From assembly GCA_009746045.1 (NCBI GenBank), contig RPFO01000034.1, forward strand, positions 3,041,181 to 3,105,180: a DNA stretch of 64,000 bases, in the 5' to 3' direction. Positions 32,217 to 41,800 of this stretch are shown piece by piece. The position numbers and the translations under genes are program-made. Positions within the stretch are counted from its first letter, which is position 1; each line of letters begins with the position of its first letter. The notes below the pieces were generated by a model. The model had not been told where the DNA came from and did no database searches. It saw only the letters and a list, made by a program, of their open reading frames with translations. The stretch is from Mesostigma viride. Its lineage: Eukaryota; Streptophyta; Mesostigmatophyceae; Mesostigmatales; Mesostigmataceae.

Positions 32217-33907
32217 GCTGTACCCTGCTGCAGCCCTGGTCCCAATAATGGAACCTGAGAATTAGTGTCTACCTCTAAGGCAGTGTCCAGCCCCAGATTG
32301 CCATGCCACCTGAGCTTGGCTACCTTGGGCTGCTTCTTGGCCCTTTGTAGAGCCCCAATCAATCCAGCCAAACTTGTCCCCCTGGGCTTGGTTAGTGCCT
32401 TGGGCTTGACAGTTGACTCCCCAGCTGTTGACCTTGCAGCCTGTTCAACAAGTACCTCTGCAACCTGGCCAGGGCTGACAGATTCCCCTGCAACAGATGT
32501 GGTCGTTGCGTCAGTGATGTCACCTGGGACCTGAAAATCCTGCAGATCCTGTGAGCCTTGTGCCTGACTGCCCTCATTCATCAGGTTAGGCTTGACATAT
32601 GACCAACTCAGCCGGTGTACATGCTTTGGTTCGTCCTCCATGCTGACCAAGCATGCGTGGCTAGCTTCATCAACCTGGGTAACCACCCCAGGACTCCAGC
32701 TACCACGTTTGCCATAAAGGCTAGGTTCCTTCCAAGCTAGGACCTTCTGACCCACTTGTGGCTCCAGCATCTTCCAACCCCGGTCCTTCTCCCTCAGCTT
32801 GGCAAAGGTGACATGTGCAGCATGTTTCCAGCCCTCCAGCACATGTGGTGGGCACAGGCCATGATATAGACCCATTGGGCTGACAGCAACTCCATCATAG
32901 TAGAAGTTAACCCTGCTGTTCAGCTGCTGCTCCACGTTCCTCAGCCATGCACTCCTGACAAGTGCAGGTGCAGACAAGGGTACCCAGTCTTCAGAGATGA
33001 TCAATTTCTTGACCTCCTGGATTGCCCTCTCGATAGCACCCTGCTGCCCATGAGCCTCCCTAGGTGTAACCAGCAACTCAGGAAGGGTAGGATCACCCTT
33101 GAGATGCTGAAACTGCATGTCCACCTGGATCCTTGTGGTAGGAAACTTGGCTCTTACATTCTGCAGGGCAGCCAGCAAGTACCTGTTCTTCATAGAAGGT
33201 AAATGCTCCAGCACCTTGTATTTCGTGTACCTGTCCACGCACACCAACAGTTGCATGCCCCTGATGTGTTGGATATCACACTGCAGATCACCAATGCTCT
33301 GAGGTAGAGCTTTGGCATGTGATTTCCTGGGCTTGTTGGAGGACAACTGGCACTTACACCGTGAGGCAGCTTGCTGACACGCCTTAAGAAGGGGTGCCCT
33401 GCCCATACGGAAGGCAAAGTTGTTTGACAGAGAAGTGGCATGCCCAAACATGTTGTGGATTCGGGCACCCAACTCCTGGTACACAGAGGAAGCAGTCCCT
33501 GGCACAGTCAGGACTGTGCTGTCAGGTTGTCCAGCATCACCATGCTGACTTCCATCCTGTTCTGACTCAGAGCCTGAGTCACCCTGCTCATGCCCAACAC
33601 CTGGACCGCCAGCAGGGACCACATGCATACCACCAGAGGCCTTCACACCCCTCTGTGGTTGTACATTGGTTTCTCTCAAAATGAGAGGTCCACCCTCGTG
33701 CCCAGCACGAGGATGCATAGGGTCAGACATACTTACAGCTGCATCAGCTGTCAAGGACGTCTTCATAGGAACCTGTACCTCTCCAGGTGACCTGGGGCCA
33801 CACTGAACCTGGAGATCACCCTCTTGTTGCCCAGATATAAAATCTGCATTGGAGCACCTGGCCTCCCCCTTGGGTGAATTAAGGTGTGTAGGGGTTGCCT
33901 CAGACAG
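32162..33907 (-). CDS. B2 pol, integrase and start of protease-like domain
   Basis: Open from the codon after the gag UGA (33908-33910) in the same frame as gag; first Met at 33766. The integrase matches B1 (LQCDIQ, QVDMQF, QGAIER). The protease begins LEVDTNSQV, then shifts frame because B2 has GGTTCC where B1 has GGTTTCC. B1 and B2 therefore carry different, complementary lesions. Confidence 0.88.
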   Translation of the reverse strand: MSEATPTHLNSPKGEARCSNADFISGQQEGDLQVQCGPRSPGEVQVPMKTSLTADAAVSMSDPMHPRAGHEGGPLILRETNVQPQRGVKASGGMHVVPAGGPGVGHEQGDSGSESEQDGSQHGDAGQPDSTVLTVPGTASSVYQELGARIHNMFGHATSLSNNFAFRMGRAPLLKACQQAASRCKCQLSSNKPRKSHAKALPQSIGDLQCDIQHIRGMQLLVCVDRYTKYKVLEHLPSMKNRYLLAALQNVRAKFPTTRIQVDMQFQHLKGDPTLPELLVTPREAHGQQGAIERAIQEVKKLIISEDWVPLSAPALVRSAWLRNVEQQLNSRVNFYYDGVAVSPMGLYHGLCPPHVLEGWKHAAHVTFAKLREKDRGWKMLEPQVGQKVLAWKEPSLYGKRGSWSPGVVTQVDEASHACLVSMEDEPKHVHRLSWSYVKPNLMNEGSQAQGSQDLQDFQVPGDITDATTTSVAGESVSPGQVAEVLVEQAARSTAGESTVKPKALTKPRGTSLAGLIGALQRAKKQPKVAKLRWHGNLGLDTALEVDTNSQVPLLGPGLQQGTACLNPAISLCLTSVAGYT

Positions 33908-35023
33908 TCACTGCTCCTTGTTGTCTTCTTGCTGACTGCCCTTTGAAGGCTGGCCTGCCTGGGACTTGTTGTTGTTCTTCTTGTTGTTGTTGTTATTCTT
34001 GTTGCTGCCCTGGCCCTGGGACTTCTTGAAGCTGGGACACTCCTTCTTGATGTGCCCCCACCCCTTGCACAGGTAGCATTGTATCTTGGACTTGCCCTGG
34101 CCACTGCCCCCATTGTCAGACGCGTTGCCCTGCTTGGGCTGACCACCCACCCGCCTGAACACCGACTTGGAGTGTGACCTCCTGTCAGAATCAGGTGAAT
34201 GATCTCCCTTGCGCTTGTGATGGTTGCCCCTACGCCCTCCTTGGCTTCGGTCAGCCTCAGACGTCTTGGAGCCACCCTGGGTACGCCCGCCTGCCTGGGT
34301 AGCCTTCACTGCTGGCACTCCACCCTCAAACAGCTCCTCTGCCTCGAGAGCTTGTTTAATGATGACCTTGTAGGCCTTCAGGGTAGAGTGTGGGGCACAC
34401 ATGACTTTTAAGGAGCCACGTGTCGCCTTATCCAGCCCAGAAACCTTGAGCCAGTTGGTTAGGGCTATGTTATCAGCGACATTAAAGCCGTGAGCCCTGC
34501 CCTCCTCAACCATCTTACAATAGTTGAGAAAGTTCTGGATCAGGTCCCCCTTGACCTCCCACCCTTGGTACTTGTCCTGCCAATGGATGCCGACCTTCTT
34601 TCGTTGGTCCTCCAGCAGCTCCTTCAGCTCAGCCACGTACAGTGCCCAGGCCTTATTGGCCTTTTTGCACTCCCTGGTTAGGTCCTTAATCTGGTCAGTA
34701 CACTTGCCAAAAGTGCTACTGCCTATCCAGATTTGATAGTAATTTGTACCACCGTACAAGCTAGGGAACCCTTCCAATCCCTCCACAAACTCTTCAGCCT
34801 GCTTAGGCTTGGAGTCTGAGGTTACAGGCTGCAACTGATTGACAATTAAAAGACCCTGTGTGGTAAGATCAAAGCCATGAATAGCTTGTGCATTATTATT
34901 ATTGTGAGGAAGGTTGGTAATCTCTCCGGTAAGCCCCACGTCATCTACGTGAGCGGTTCCACTACCAGCACCCCCATTATTATTCCCACTGGCTGGACCC
35001 TTGCTACGGCGTCCCTCAGCCAT
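33908..35023 (-). CDS. gag: B2 gag, intact, one zinc knuckle
   Basis: 371 residues, MAEGRRSKGPASG start. The N-terminal half resembles Copia-type gag (WVALADQL-like features replaced by NYYQIWIGSSTFG). A Ser/Lys/Arg-rich linker is followed by the zinc knuckle CYLCKGWGHIKKEC and an Asn/Lys tail. The stop is UGA followed by CUG U, with pol in frame, as in element A. It differs from B1 mostly in the first 45 residues. Confidence 0.9.
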   Translation of the reverse strand: MAEGRRSKGPASGNNNGGAGSGTAHVDDVGLTGEITNLPHNNNNAQAIHGFDLTTQGLLIVNQLQPVTSDSKPKQAEEFVEGLEGFPSLYGGTNYYQIWIGSSTFGKCTDQIKDLTRECKKANKAWALYVAELKELLEDQRKKVGIHWQDKYQGWEVKGDLIQNFLNYCKMVEEGRAHGFNVADNIALTNWLKVSGLDKATRGSLKVMCAPHSTLKAYKVIIKQALEAEELFEGGVPAVKATQAGGRTQGGSKTSEADRSQGGRRGNHHKRKGDHSPDSDRRSHSKSVFRRVGGQPKQGNASDNGGSGQGKSKIQCYLCKGWGHIKKECPSFKKSQGQGSNKNNNNNKKNNNKSQAGQPSKGSQQEDNKEQ

Positions 35024-35192
35024 CCTGCACTACCAGCTATTCAAAGAACACCTTAACAAAGCAGCAGAAAATATGTACAAAATTTTTGTGTCGCCACTGC
35101 CGCCTGCGCCGGTGTCGCTGCCGCCCCCGCGAATTGCCGCCGAAATTCGACAAAAAAATGTCGACAAGTACTGCAGAAGAAAATTAGGCCGA

Positions 35193-35899
35193 CTAGTAGT
35201 CAAGGCCCCTGAAGTCGCAGTACGTGTATACGAACTCACGATCCTCCATATCCAGCTCCGGACCTGCACCGGTATGAATTAAAACCGGCGTGCTCCCCGC
35301 CGCGTAAGTTGCGACGCGCCGACGCGCGACGAGGCGCAGAGGATGTGTAAAGATCGTCAATAATTCCCACCCCGCGGGAATCCACTCTCGCACAGAGGCG
35401 AGAAATGCCACCAGGTTAATTAAAACCTGGCGCTCACGACTGCGTACGCCGCGAGTGAGCAGCGATAGCAGCGCGAGATCCTGAAACAAATTTGTTGACA
35501 CCGCCGGCGCGCCCCCCGTGCGAAGCGATGCCCAGTTTTGCAGGTTTCTCTGGTAACCGGTGAGTGAAGAGAGGACGTTGTCCAACTCCTCAATGGCAGT
35601 CGTGACTTCGGTCACCGACCGCAAACCTCCCCGCACCTGGACCGTAAATGTCGATAAAATGTTTCGAATCTGGTCCAACAGGTGCGGAGCCGGCACCAGT
35701 GCTGGCAAATCGGGGTCCTCGGGGTTATCCCCGAGCAATGCGTGAGCTGCACGCTGCTGACGATGAAGCTCGTCGAGCGAAACTGTAACTTCGTCGAGCA
35801 ATTGTTGCCACGACGGCACAGTGGTCTTGACGAAGAACCAGCCGGCGGAGCGGCTATTTCCTCATCGTCCGGAATCCGAAATTCTTCCGAATTTGGCAT
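35193..35899 (-). pseudogene. B2 pre-gag ORF, one-base deletion
   Basis: Homologue of 22482-23198. It starts MPNSEEFRIPDDEE. Near 35820-35830 it has AAGACCACTG where B1 has AAGACCGACTG, shifting the frame. The remaining 200 codons are open and well conserved to CDFRGLDY. In-frame length differences occur near LVPAPHLLDQ and near the C-terminus (GPELDMEDRE versus GPAHTPDMEDPE). Confidence 0.65.
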
Positions 35900-35923
35900 C
35901 TTTTTGACAGAGCGTGTAATACG

Positions 35924-36540
35924 AGTTGTGAGGGTAAGAATGCCACGAATTCCGCCATGGTTCTTGCAGGAAGTTGCCTTTATTATTAACAAGGAAACAC
36001 AGACGTAAGTCACGTCACTTCCAAGACTGCACGCAGCACAGACGACAGGGTCGCAGTGCCAAGAGAACGTGCACGCAAGAACTAGCGTCCCGGTGTGACC
36101 AAGTCACTCATATAGCTTACTAGGGACGCGTCCAAGTATTCAGCTGCACTGTCACAGCTGAACTGTCAATCAATTGATTACACAGACTCTGGCACGCCTT
36201 TGGCGCGCAGATCTATCAATTGTCCATACGGCTAGTCCTGTGGACCTATCCGTACACTAGTCAGCATCAATTGTCTCATAGGTCCTGGCGCGCTACAGTG
36301 CGCCTACCTATCAATTGACCATCAAGTCCTGTACAAGTCCTGTCAACGTCCTGCGGACTATCAAAGTGACACTTGTACATCCTGTGTCCGTACGCGCCCA
36401 CAGTGGCGCGCCGGGTACTGTCGGCACAGCCTAGGAAACGTCATAACTTTTACGTTCCTTAACCAAATGAGGCGTTCAAGGTGCCGTTGGAAAGAGCGTA
36501 ACAATCTCTATCCATCTAACGTAAATCCTTTACGTTAACT
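35924..36540 (-). repeat. B2 5' LTR
   Basis: 617 bp; partner of 28717-29333. Confidence 0.95.
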
Positions 36541-36892
36541 GTAACTCACCGCCAGAAGGTCATTGTACTGGAGGCTCTACCGAGGTGATGGGATTAATTC
36601 CTGGAGAAGACCTCATAGAATTAACCTGTATGTATTTAATTTTGTGTGCTTCTAATATCTGGTGGTACTCTGTAATGCCACTTCCATAGGTTTTTATCCA
36701 TTTCTCATGGAATGGTTTTCCCTGTGGCAGATCTGTTTCTTTTCCAGTTCCTTAAAAGAAAAGGCTGGGGGAATGGCAATGGCCATTAAAGACATCTGTT
36801 CAAGCTTCAATTAAGCTGGAGTGAAGGACATTTCAAGCTACTTCAAGGGTCCCTGGCAGGGGATGTGATCCCTAAAGAAAAGAAGGGATTGC
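36541..36892 (+). other. B2 right TSD (GTAAC) and remainder of B1 3' untranslated region
   Basis: 36541-36545 is GTAAC. The following 347 bp are the end of the B1 internal region, homologous (inverted) to 29334-29680. They end in the polypurine tract AAAGAAAAGAAGGGATTG just before the 3' LTR. Confidence 0.9.
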
Positions 36893-37136
36893 AGTTAACG
36901 TAAAGGACTTACGTTAGATGGATAGAGATTGTTACGCTCTTTCCAACGGCACCTTGAACGCCTCATTTGGTTAAGGAACGTAAAAGTTATGACGTTTCCT
37001 AGGCTGTGCCGACAGTACCCGGCGCGCCACTGTGGGCGCGTACGGACACAGGATGTACAAGTGTCACTTTGATAGTCCGCAGGACGTTGACAGGACTTGT
37101 ACAGGACTTGATGGTCAATTGATAGGTAGGCGTGCT
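36893..37136 (+). repeat. B1 3' LTR, first part
   Basis: AGTTAACG... to GTGCT (37132-37136, left TSD of element C). It continues at 53507. Confidence 0.9.
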
Positions 37137-37564
37137 AGTTGTGCTCCCGAGTGGCATCTATCCGCTGGCCGGTAGTCGCCGGCCTGGGCGCCTAGTCAGG
37201 TGGGCATCAAAGATTGGTGTCTAGATGCTAGTCGGTGCCTAAGCAAGGTACGGAAGCCAGTGCGCGCCGGGACGGTCAGAGAACCGTCGCCCTCGGTAGC
37301 ACAGATCCGCTGAGTGCCGGTAGTCTCGGGTTAGAGGCTCGAGCATGCACTATCGGGTAGCCTACCGGTAGTCTCGGGTTAGAGGCTCGAGCATGCCTTA
37401 TCGGTTAGCGCCGCGCCGCTGAGCTCCTTGTGGCCTGGCCAGCTGCAAGGGTTCAATAGCAATCAGTGGCGGCTGCGGGCTCAGCCTCCCACAATCGGTT
37501 CCCCAAACAACAAAATCCCGTCTCCATCGCCGGCGTGCTAGTCAGCGGTGAAGGGCGTTCAACT
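37137..37564 (+). repeat. Element C 5' LTR
   Basis: 428 bp. It includes two copies of CCGGTAGTCTCGGGTTAGAG followed by GCTCGAGCATGC (about 37317 and 37366). Confidence 0.95.
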
Positions 37565-37610
37565 TGTATTCACAACAGTCAACATTGCCGTTGACCATTT
37601 TTCTGGGCTC

Positions 37611-38816
37611 ATGGCGCGTGGCGCGGAGCGAACGCCAGCTGCAACCCAGGACCAGGGAACGCAAGCATCAACTCCGGCGGATGGGAGTGGCGCAGCCACC
37701 GTGGCGACTGAGCCAGCTGGTGGCTCGGTCAGCACAGCTCCGGGGCAGCAGTCAGCACCAACTGCCCGGAAAGTTTTCAAGAAAGAAGAGCTGCCAAGTA
37801 AGCTGCCAGAAATTCTGACGCCGTCCGCCGTGGAGGAGTTTATTAACAGCCTGGGCGAGCTCCGGCAGGACTACAACGAATTGTCCGACGCAGTTTTCCT
37901 CACCAAGCTGCGCCGGTCAGAGGTATGCAACGAGGCTACGGGTAATGCGGACGTGCGAGGGGTCATTATCAACGCCAGCAAAGAGGCGTGGACCTGGCCC
38001 GACACAGTGAAGGCCCTGCAAGAGGTGCTCGACACCTCAAGCTTTCCTGACGAGGAAAAGGAGGGGCAGGCGCTGGTGCGCAACCTGTCGCTTGACCCCA
38101 ATTACCTCAGCTCGGACATGGCCAGATTCGCGGCCCAGGTCCGGAGCAAGGGTGTCTTGAAGCACATGAGTAGCGAATATTTACTCAGCGCAGTTCTGGA
38201 TGCGCTGGGGCTGACGCCAGAGAGCCGTGCCAATGTCAAGGCCGGTCTCGGCATGAAAATTGCGCTAGCCTCTTCCGTGGTAGTGGGCACCCCGGACGAC
38301 CAGAAACGGTTCAACGCAGCCATGGCGCACCTCCGAGAGATGTTCAAGGACCGGGGCGGCCCCAGGCGTAACAACAAGCTGCCGACAGTTGCTCAGGTAA
38401 ACCCTGTGCCTGCCTCGACCCCGCCAGCAGCTTCTCTGTCGGACTTGACCACTCTTGTTACCCAGCTGTCCACGACGGTGGCCGACAACGTGGTGCGAAT
38501 GTTGGGTGGCAAACGCCGAGCTCGCGGTGGTCGGCACAACCAGAACGCGTCCAGCAAACGCGGGCCGGGAGGCGGTCAGGGCAAGCAGCCTCGCCAGGAG
38601 GGCGGCACTGGCAGGCAGCAACAGCAGCAGGGTGGTGTCCCCAAGGAGAAGGTCGTCTGCGAGCGGTGCACCGGCGTGGGGCACACCGAGGACAACTGCA
38701 CGCTGCGGCTGGACCTCGGCAAGGCGACTCGAGTGTGCCGGCGCTGCTGGGCGGTTCGGCTTCCTGGACACGACCCCAACACATGCCGCGCCCCACGGCC
38801 AGCCATGCCCAAGTGA
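37611..38816 (+). CDS. gag: Element C gag
   Basis: About 401 residues from MARGAERTP (the frame also extends upstream into the LTR from 37548, but that start would sit inside the LTR). The N-terminal 60 residues are Ala/Thr/Gly/Ser-rich. A helical capsid-like core follows (PSAVEEFINSLGELRQDY onward), then a basic Gly/Arg/Gln-rich linker. Two zinc knuckles end the protein: CERCTGVGHTEDNC (CX2CX4HX4C) and a variant starting CRRCWAVRLPGH with longer spacing. It ends KPAMPK-like MPK then UGA (38814-38816) followed by CGU, with pol in the same frame. Confidence 0.9.
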   Translation: MARGAERTPAATQDQGTQASTPADGSGAATVATEPAGGSVSTAPGQQSAPTARKVFKKEELPSKLPEILTPSAVEEFINSLGELRQDYNELSDAVFLTKLRRSEVCNEATGNADVRGVIINASKEAWTWPDTVKALQEVLDTSSFPDEEKEGQALVRNLSLDPNYLSSDMARFAAQVRSKGVLKHMSSEYLLSAVLDALGLTPESRANVKAGLGMKIALASSVVVGTPDDQKRFNAAMAHLREMFKDRGGPRRNNKLPTVAQVNPVPASTPPAASLSDLTTLVTQLSTTVADNVVRMLGGKRRARGGRHNQNASSKRGPGGGQGKQPRQEGGTGRQQQQQGGVPKEKVVCERCTGVGHTEDNCTLRLDLGKATRVCRRCWAVRLPGHDPNTCRAPRPAMPK

Positions 38817-41800
38817 CGTCATAGAGGTGATGTGTGTCGCGGTGAGTCGGCTAGGCGTGAGGATGCTGTGCCTTGTAGTCCTAATGTTCCCACGTCAGTG
38901 GTTCAGAATGGAAGTGCAAGTGCTGCAGCTGATCAGGAGTGCGTGCCCAGCGTGGTCGCAATAGAGCCTGAACACGCCCTTCCGGAGCTCACCCCTTCAG
39001 GTGAGATAGTGCCGGCAGATGCCGAGGTAGCCCCTCACGTAGACGTGGAGTTGGGTCGCCGCCTCAGTAAGGCCTCACTAGAGCACATTGCCGACAGGAA
39101 TGCACATGCAGAGAGCTTGGCGGGGCAGGTGCCTAGCATAGAAGGGGATGGCACCACCCCCACGGCCATAGGATTGCGGATGCTTGCTCACCAGATTCAC
39201 CTTGCGGTGGGTCATGTGGCGGGGCAAACGCTAGACTGGGCGACTCGGCTTATGGGGGCGCCGGGGTTGAAGGTCGCTCAGGCGGAGTTAGAGGAGTGCC
39301 ACGCATGCGCAAGTGTCAGGAAGAAGCGTAGGCGCTGGCATGCTAAGACTCCTTCCCCGTACCGGGGGAGGTTAGTGGGGGATGTCATGCATTTGGAGGA
39401 GGGGGACTATTATTTGGTCTTGATGGATCGCTATACCAAGTTCCTAGCCATCGAGCCCCTGCCAAGCATGGTAGAGGAGTCCTTGTGGCGGGGGCTGCGC
39501 ATTGCCATGTCTCACTTCTTTCCCATTTCTGAGGTCATGTTGGACCAACAATTTGATTGCATTGTGGGGCGGGAGGGCTGTGAGATGGTGGTTATTGCTG
39601 GGCGGCAGGACCATGGCAACTTGGGGCTGATTGATAGGCACATCAGCAGCGTAAAGGGCATGGCAGCCAAGCAGCAGGCCAGCGGGTTAGGATTCAAGCC
39701 CGCGGGGCAGCCTTATGCACAACGCGCGCTGTGGTGCCGCTTGCTCATGGACAAGTACAACAGCCAGGTGCTTTTCAAGCTGCCCCAGGGACTAGGTCTT
39801 ATTACCGCGCGGGGGCTGCAGTCGGGCATTTACCCTCCGGACGTGGCAGACCATTGGGAGGCCCACCTCGCTACCACCGCTGAGGTTAGGCGGCAGTTAG
39901 ACCGCACCCAGCCTGACTTGTCGCAGGAGTGGGAGCTGGGGGAGTTGGTCTTGTTTCACAAGGAGAATTCCTTTGGCAAGCGGGGGCAGATGCAAGGGCC
40001 AGGCATGGTGGTGGATTTGGACTGGGTGCATAGGCGGGTGAAGGTGCACTGGGAGCATAGGGACTATCTCATCCCGTGGGATAAGGTGTATCGGTACAAG
40101 GCGTCCGATGCCCAGGTCCAGGCGGCCAAGGAGCACAGCCGCCAGCTCGGTTGGGATGTGGATAGCCGGCCGGCCAAGCGGGCCCGGCTGGAACCTGTCC
40201 TACCCACCCCACTTGGGGTGGCTGTGCATGATGCGCTTGTTGCCCACCCCCCTGCAGGCGCCGCGCCGGAGCAAGTCCCCGGGGTCGACGCGGGGGCGAT
40301 ACCTCAGCCCCTCCCCGCGACCCCAGCAGCGCCCACCGTGGCGGCGCCGGACACATCGTCAGGCGCGGGCGTGGGCTCCCAGCTGGCCCACGTCCTCCGA
40401 CAGCTGCTCAAGGCGGACAAGCTCAAGGCGGCGGCAGCGGGGGGTGCGGCACAAGTCAGCCGCGTCATGCCAGATAAGTGCCCCACCGTTGTGGCTGAAG
40501 CTCATGATGTTCCCTCTAGGCATATTGCGGCCATAGATACCATGGCAGGGGTGTCTATCACGAGCCCGGCGGCGGCCGAGGCCTATTACCCTTTGCTGCC
40601 CAGTAGTTGGAAGGAGGTTGCGGGGTTTGACGGGCAGCGGGCCTATAAGGTGGCTGGGCAGGTGCTCATGCCCATCCTAGGGGTAGATGTCCCTGTGCAA
40701 GTGCTAGAGGGTTACAAGGGGATCACCCTCATAGGTAACCCTTTTGTTTCCCTCCCCGGGTTTTCTGTGTCAGCCGGCTTGGTGACCCTCGAGGGGGTGG
40801 GGAGCATAGGATTATACCAATATCACGTAGCGCTTGCAGCCCTCACGGGCCGGGGTCCCCCCGAGGCTATTAATCACCCTGAGGATTATGCCACTGCAGT
40901 AGGGGCCATTCGCGGGGCGGAATATACGGCAGAGCCGCTGGTAGCCGATGTCACGCAGCCGCAGAAGTGTCACCCCAGCAGTCTTGGCATTTTTCCCTGG
41001 AGCATCGCCACTAAATCTCCTATTAGTTATCCGCAGTTTAAGGAGGACTGCCGTGACCCTGTCAAGTTCCATAAGTGGCGCGCGGCTTTCTTGCGCGCGC
41101 AGCTGGAGTGGGCGATGTATGGGGTGTATGGGGAGTTGATGGAGGTGCCGCAAGGGGCGGTAAAGCTGAACTTGAAGTTTGTGCTCAAGTATAAGCAGGT
41201 CCTCCCCACTGACCCTGTCACATTTCATGTACGGCCCTGTGTCACGGAGTTTAGGGGCTCGTCTGAGTTGTCGGAGGAGGAATTGTTTACGCCCGGGCTG
41301 TCGCAGACCACTAGCCGGGTGTTAACATCGGTGTTCTTGGGGCTGTTGGATCGGGGGTTGGACTATGCCATGGCCTGCTCAGATTTTCAGCGGGCCTTTC
41401 TCCATAGCGACCCGGCAGTGGCCGAGGAAGTGTGGCGTGGCACGGTGTATGTGGTCAAGGTCCCTTTGGTGTGGCAGGGGGAGCTGCGGTGTGTGTACTT
41501 GCGGCTTCTCCTTGGTGTGGAGGGCCTGCAGTCTAGCCCCATCATCTTTCGCAAGACGGCTGAACGCATCTTTGCTAGCATGGGGGCGGTGTTTTCCCGC
41601 ATCGATAGCAACCTCTTTCACATCCACACACCCAACCCACACGAGCCCGCGTTCATGCAATGGCATGGGGATGACTGGCGGCTTATTGGACCCCGGGCGT
41701 GGGTCCGGCAGTTCATAACCGCTGTGGCCAAGCTTTTGCCCACTAGCCGCACGTTGTGGCTGGACCCCGACACCCCCGTCCCTTTCTGTGGCCTAACCTA

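Larger units (their letters stand above)
28717..36540 (-). mobile_element. Element B2: second copy of family B, inserted tail-to-tail into B1
   Basis: 7824 bp on the minus strand: 5' LTR 35924-36540, 3' LTR 28717-29333, each 617 bp with about three differences seen. It is flanked by GTAAC (28712-28716 and 36541-36545). It entered B1 about 350 bp before B1's 3' LTR in opposite orientation, creating a large inverted repeat (about 21967-28711 against 29686-36540). It has the same gene order as B1, with its own single-base lesions in the pre-gag ORF (near 35830), the protease (near 32252) and the G run before RNase H (31037-31043). Confidence 0.95.

Noticed and set aside
38832..38834. Independent start of C pol at 38832
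   Set aside because: The codon is GTG and the frame is continuous with gag across the UGA. Pol is more likely made by readthrough.
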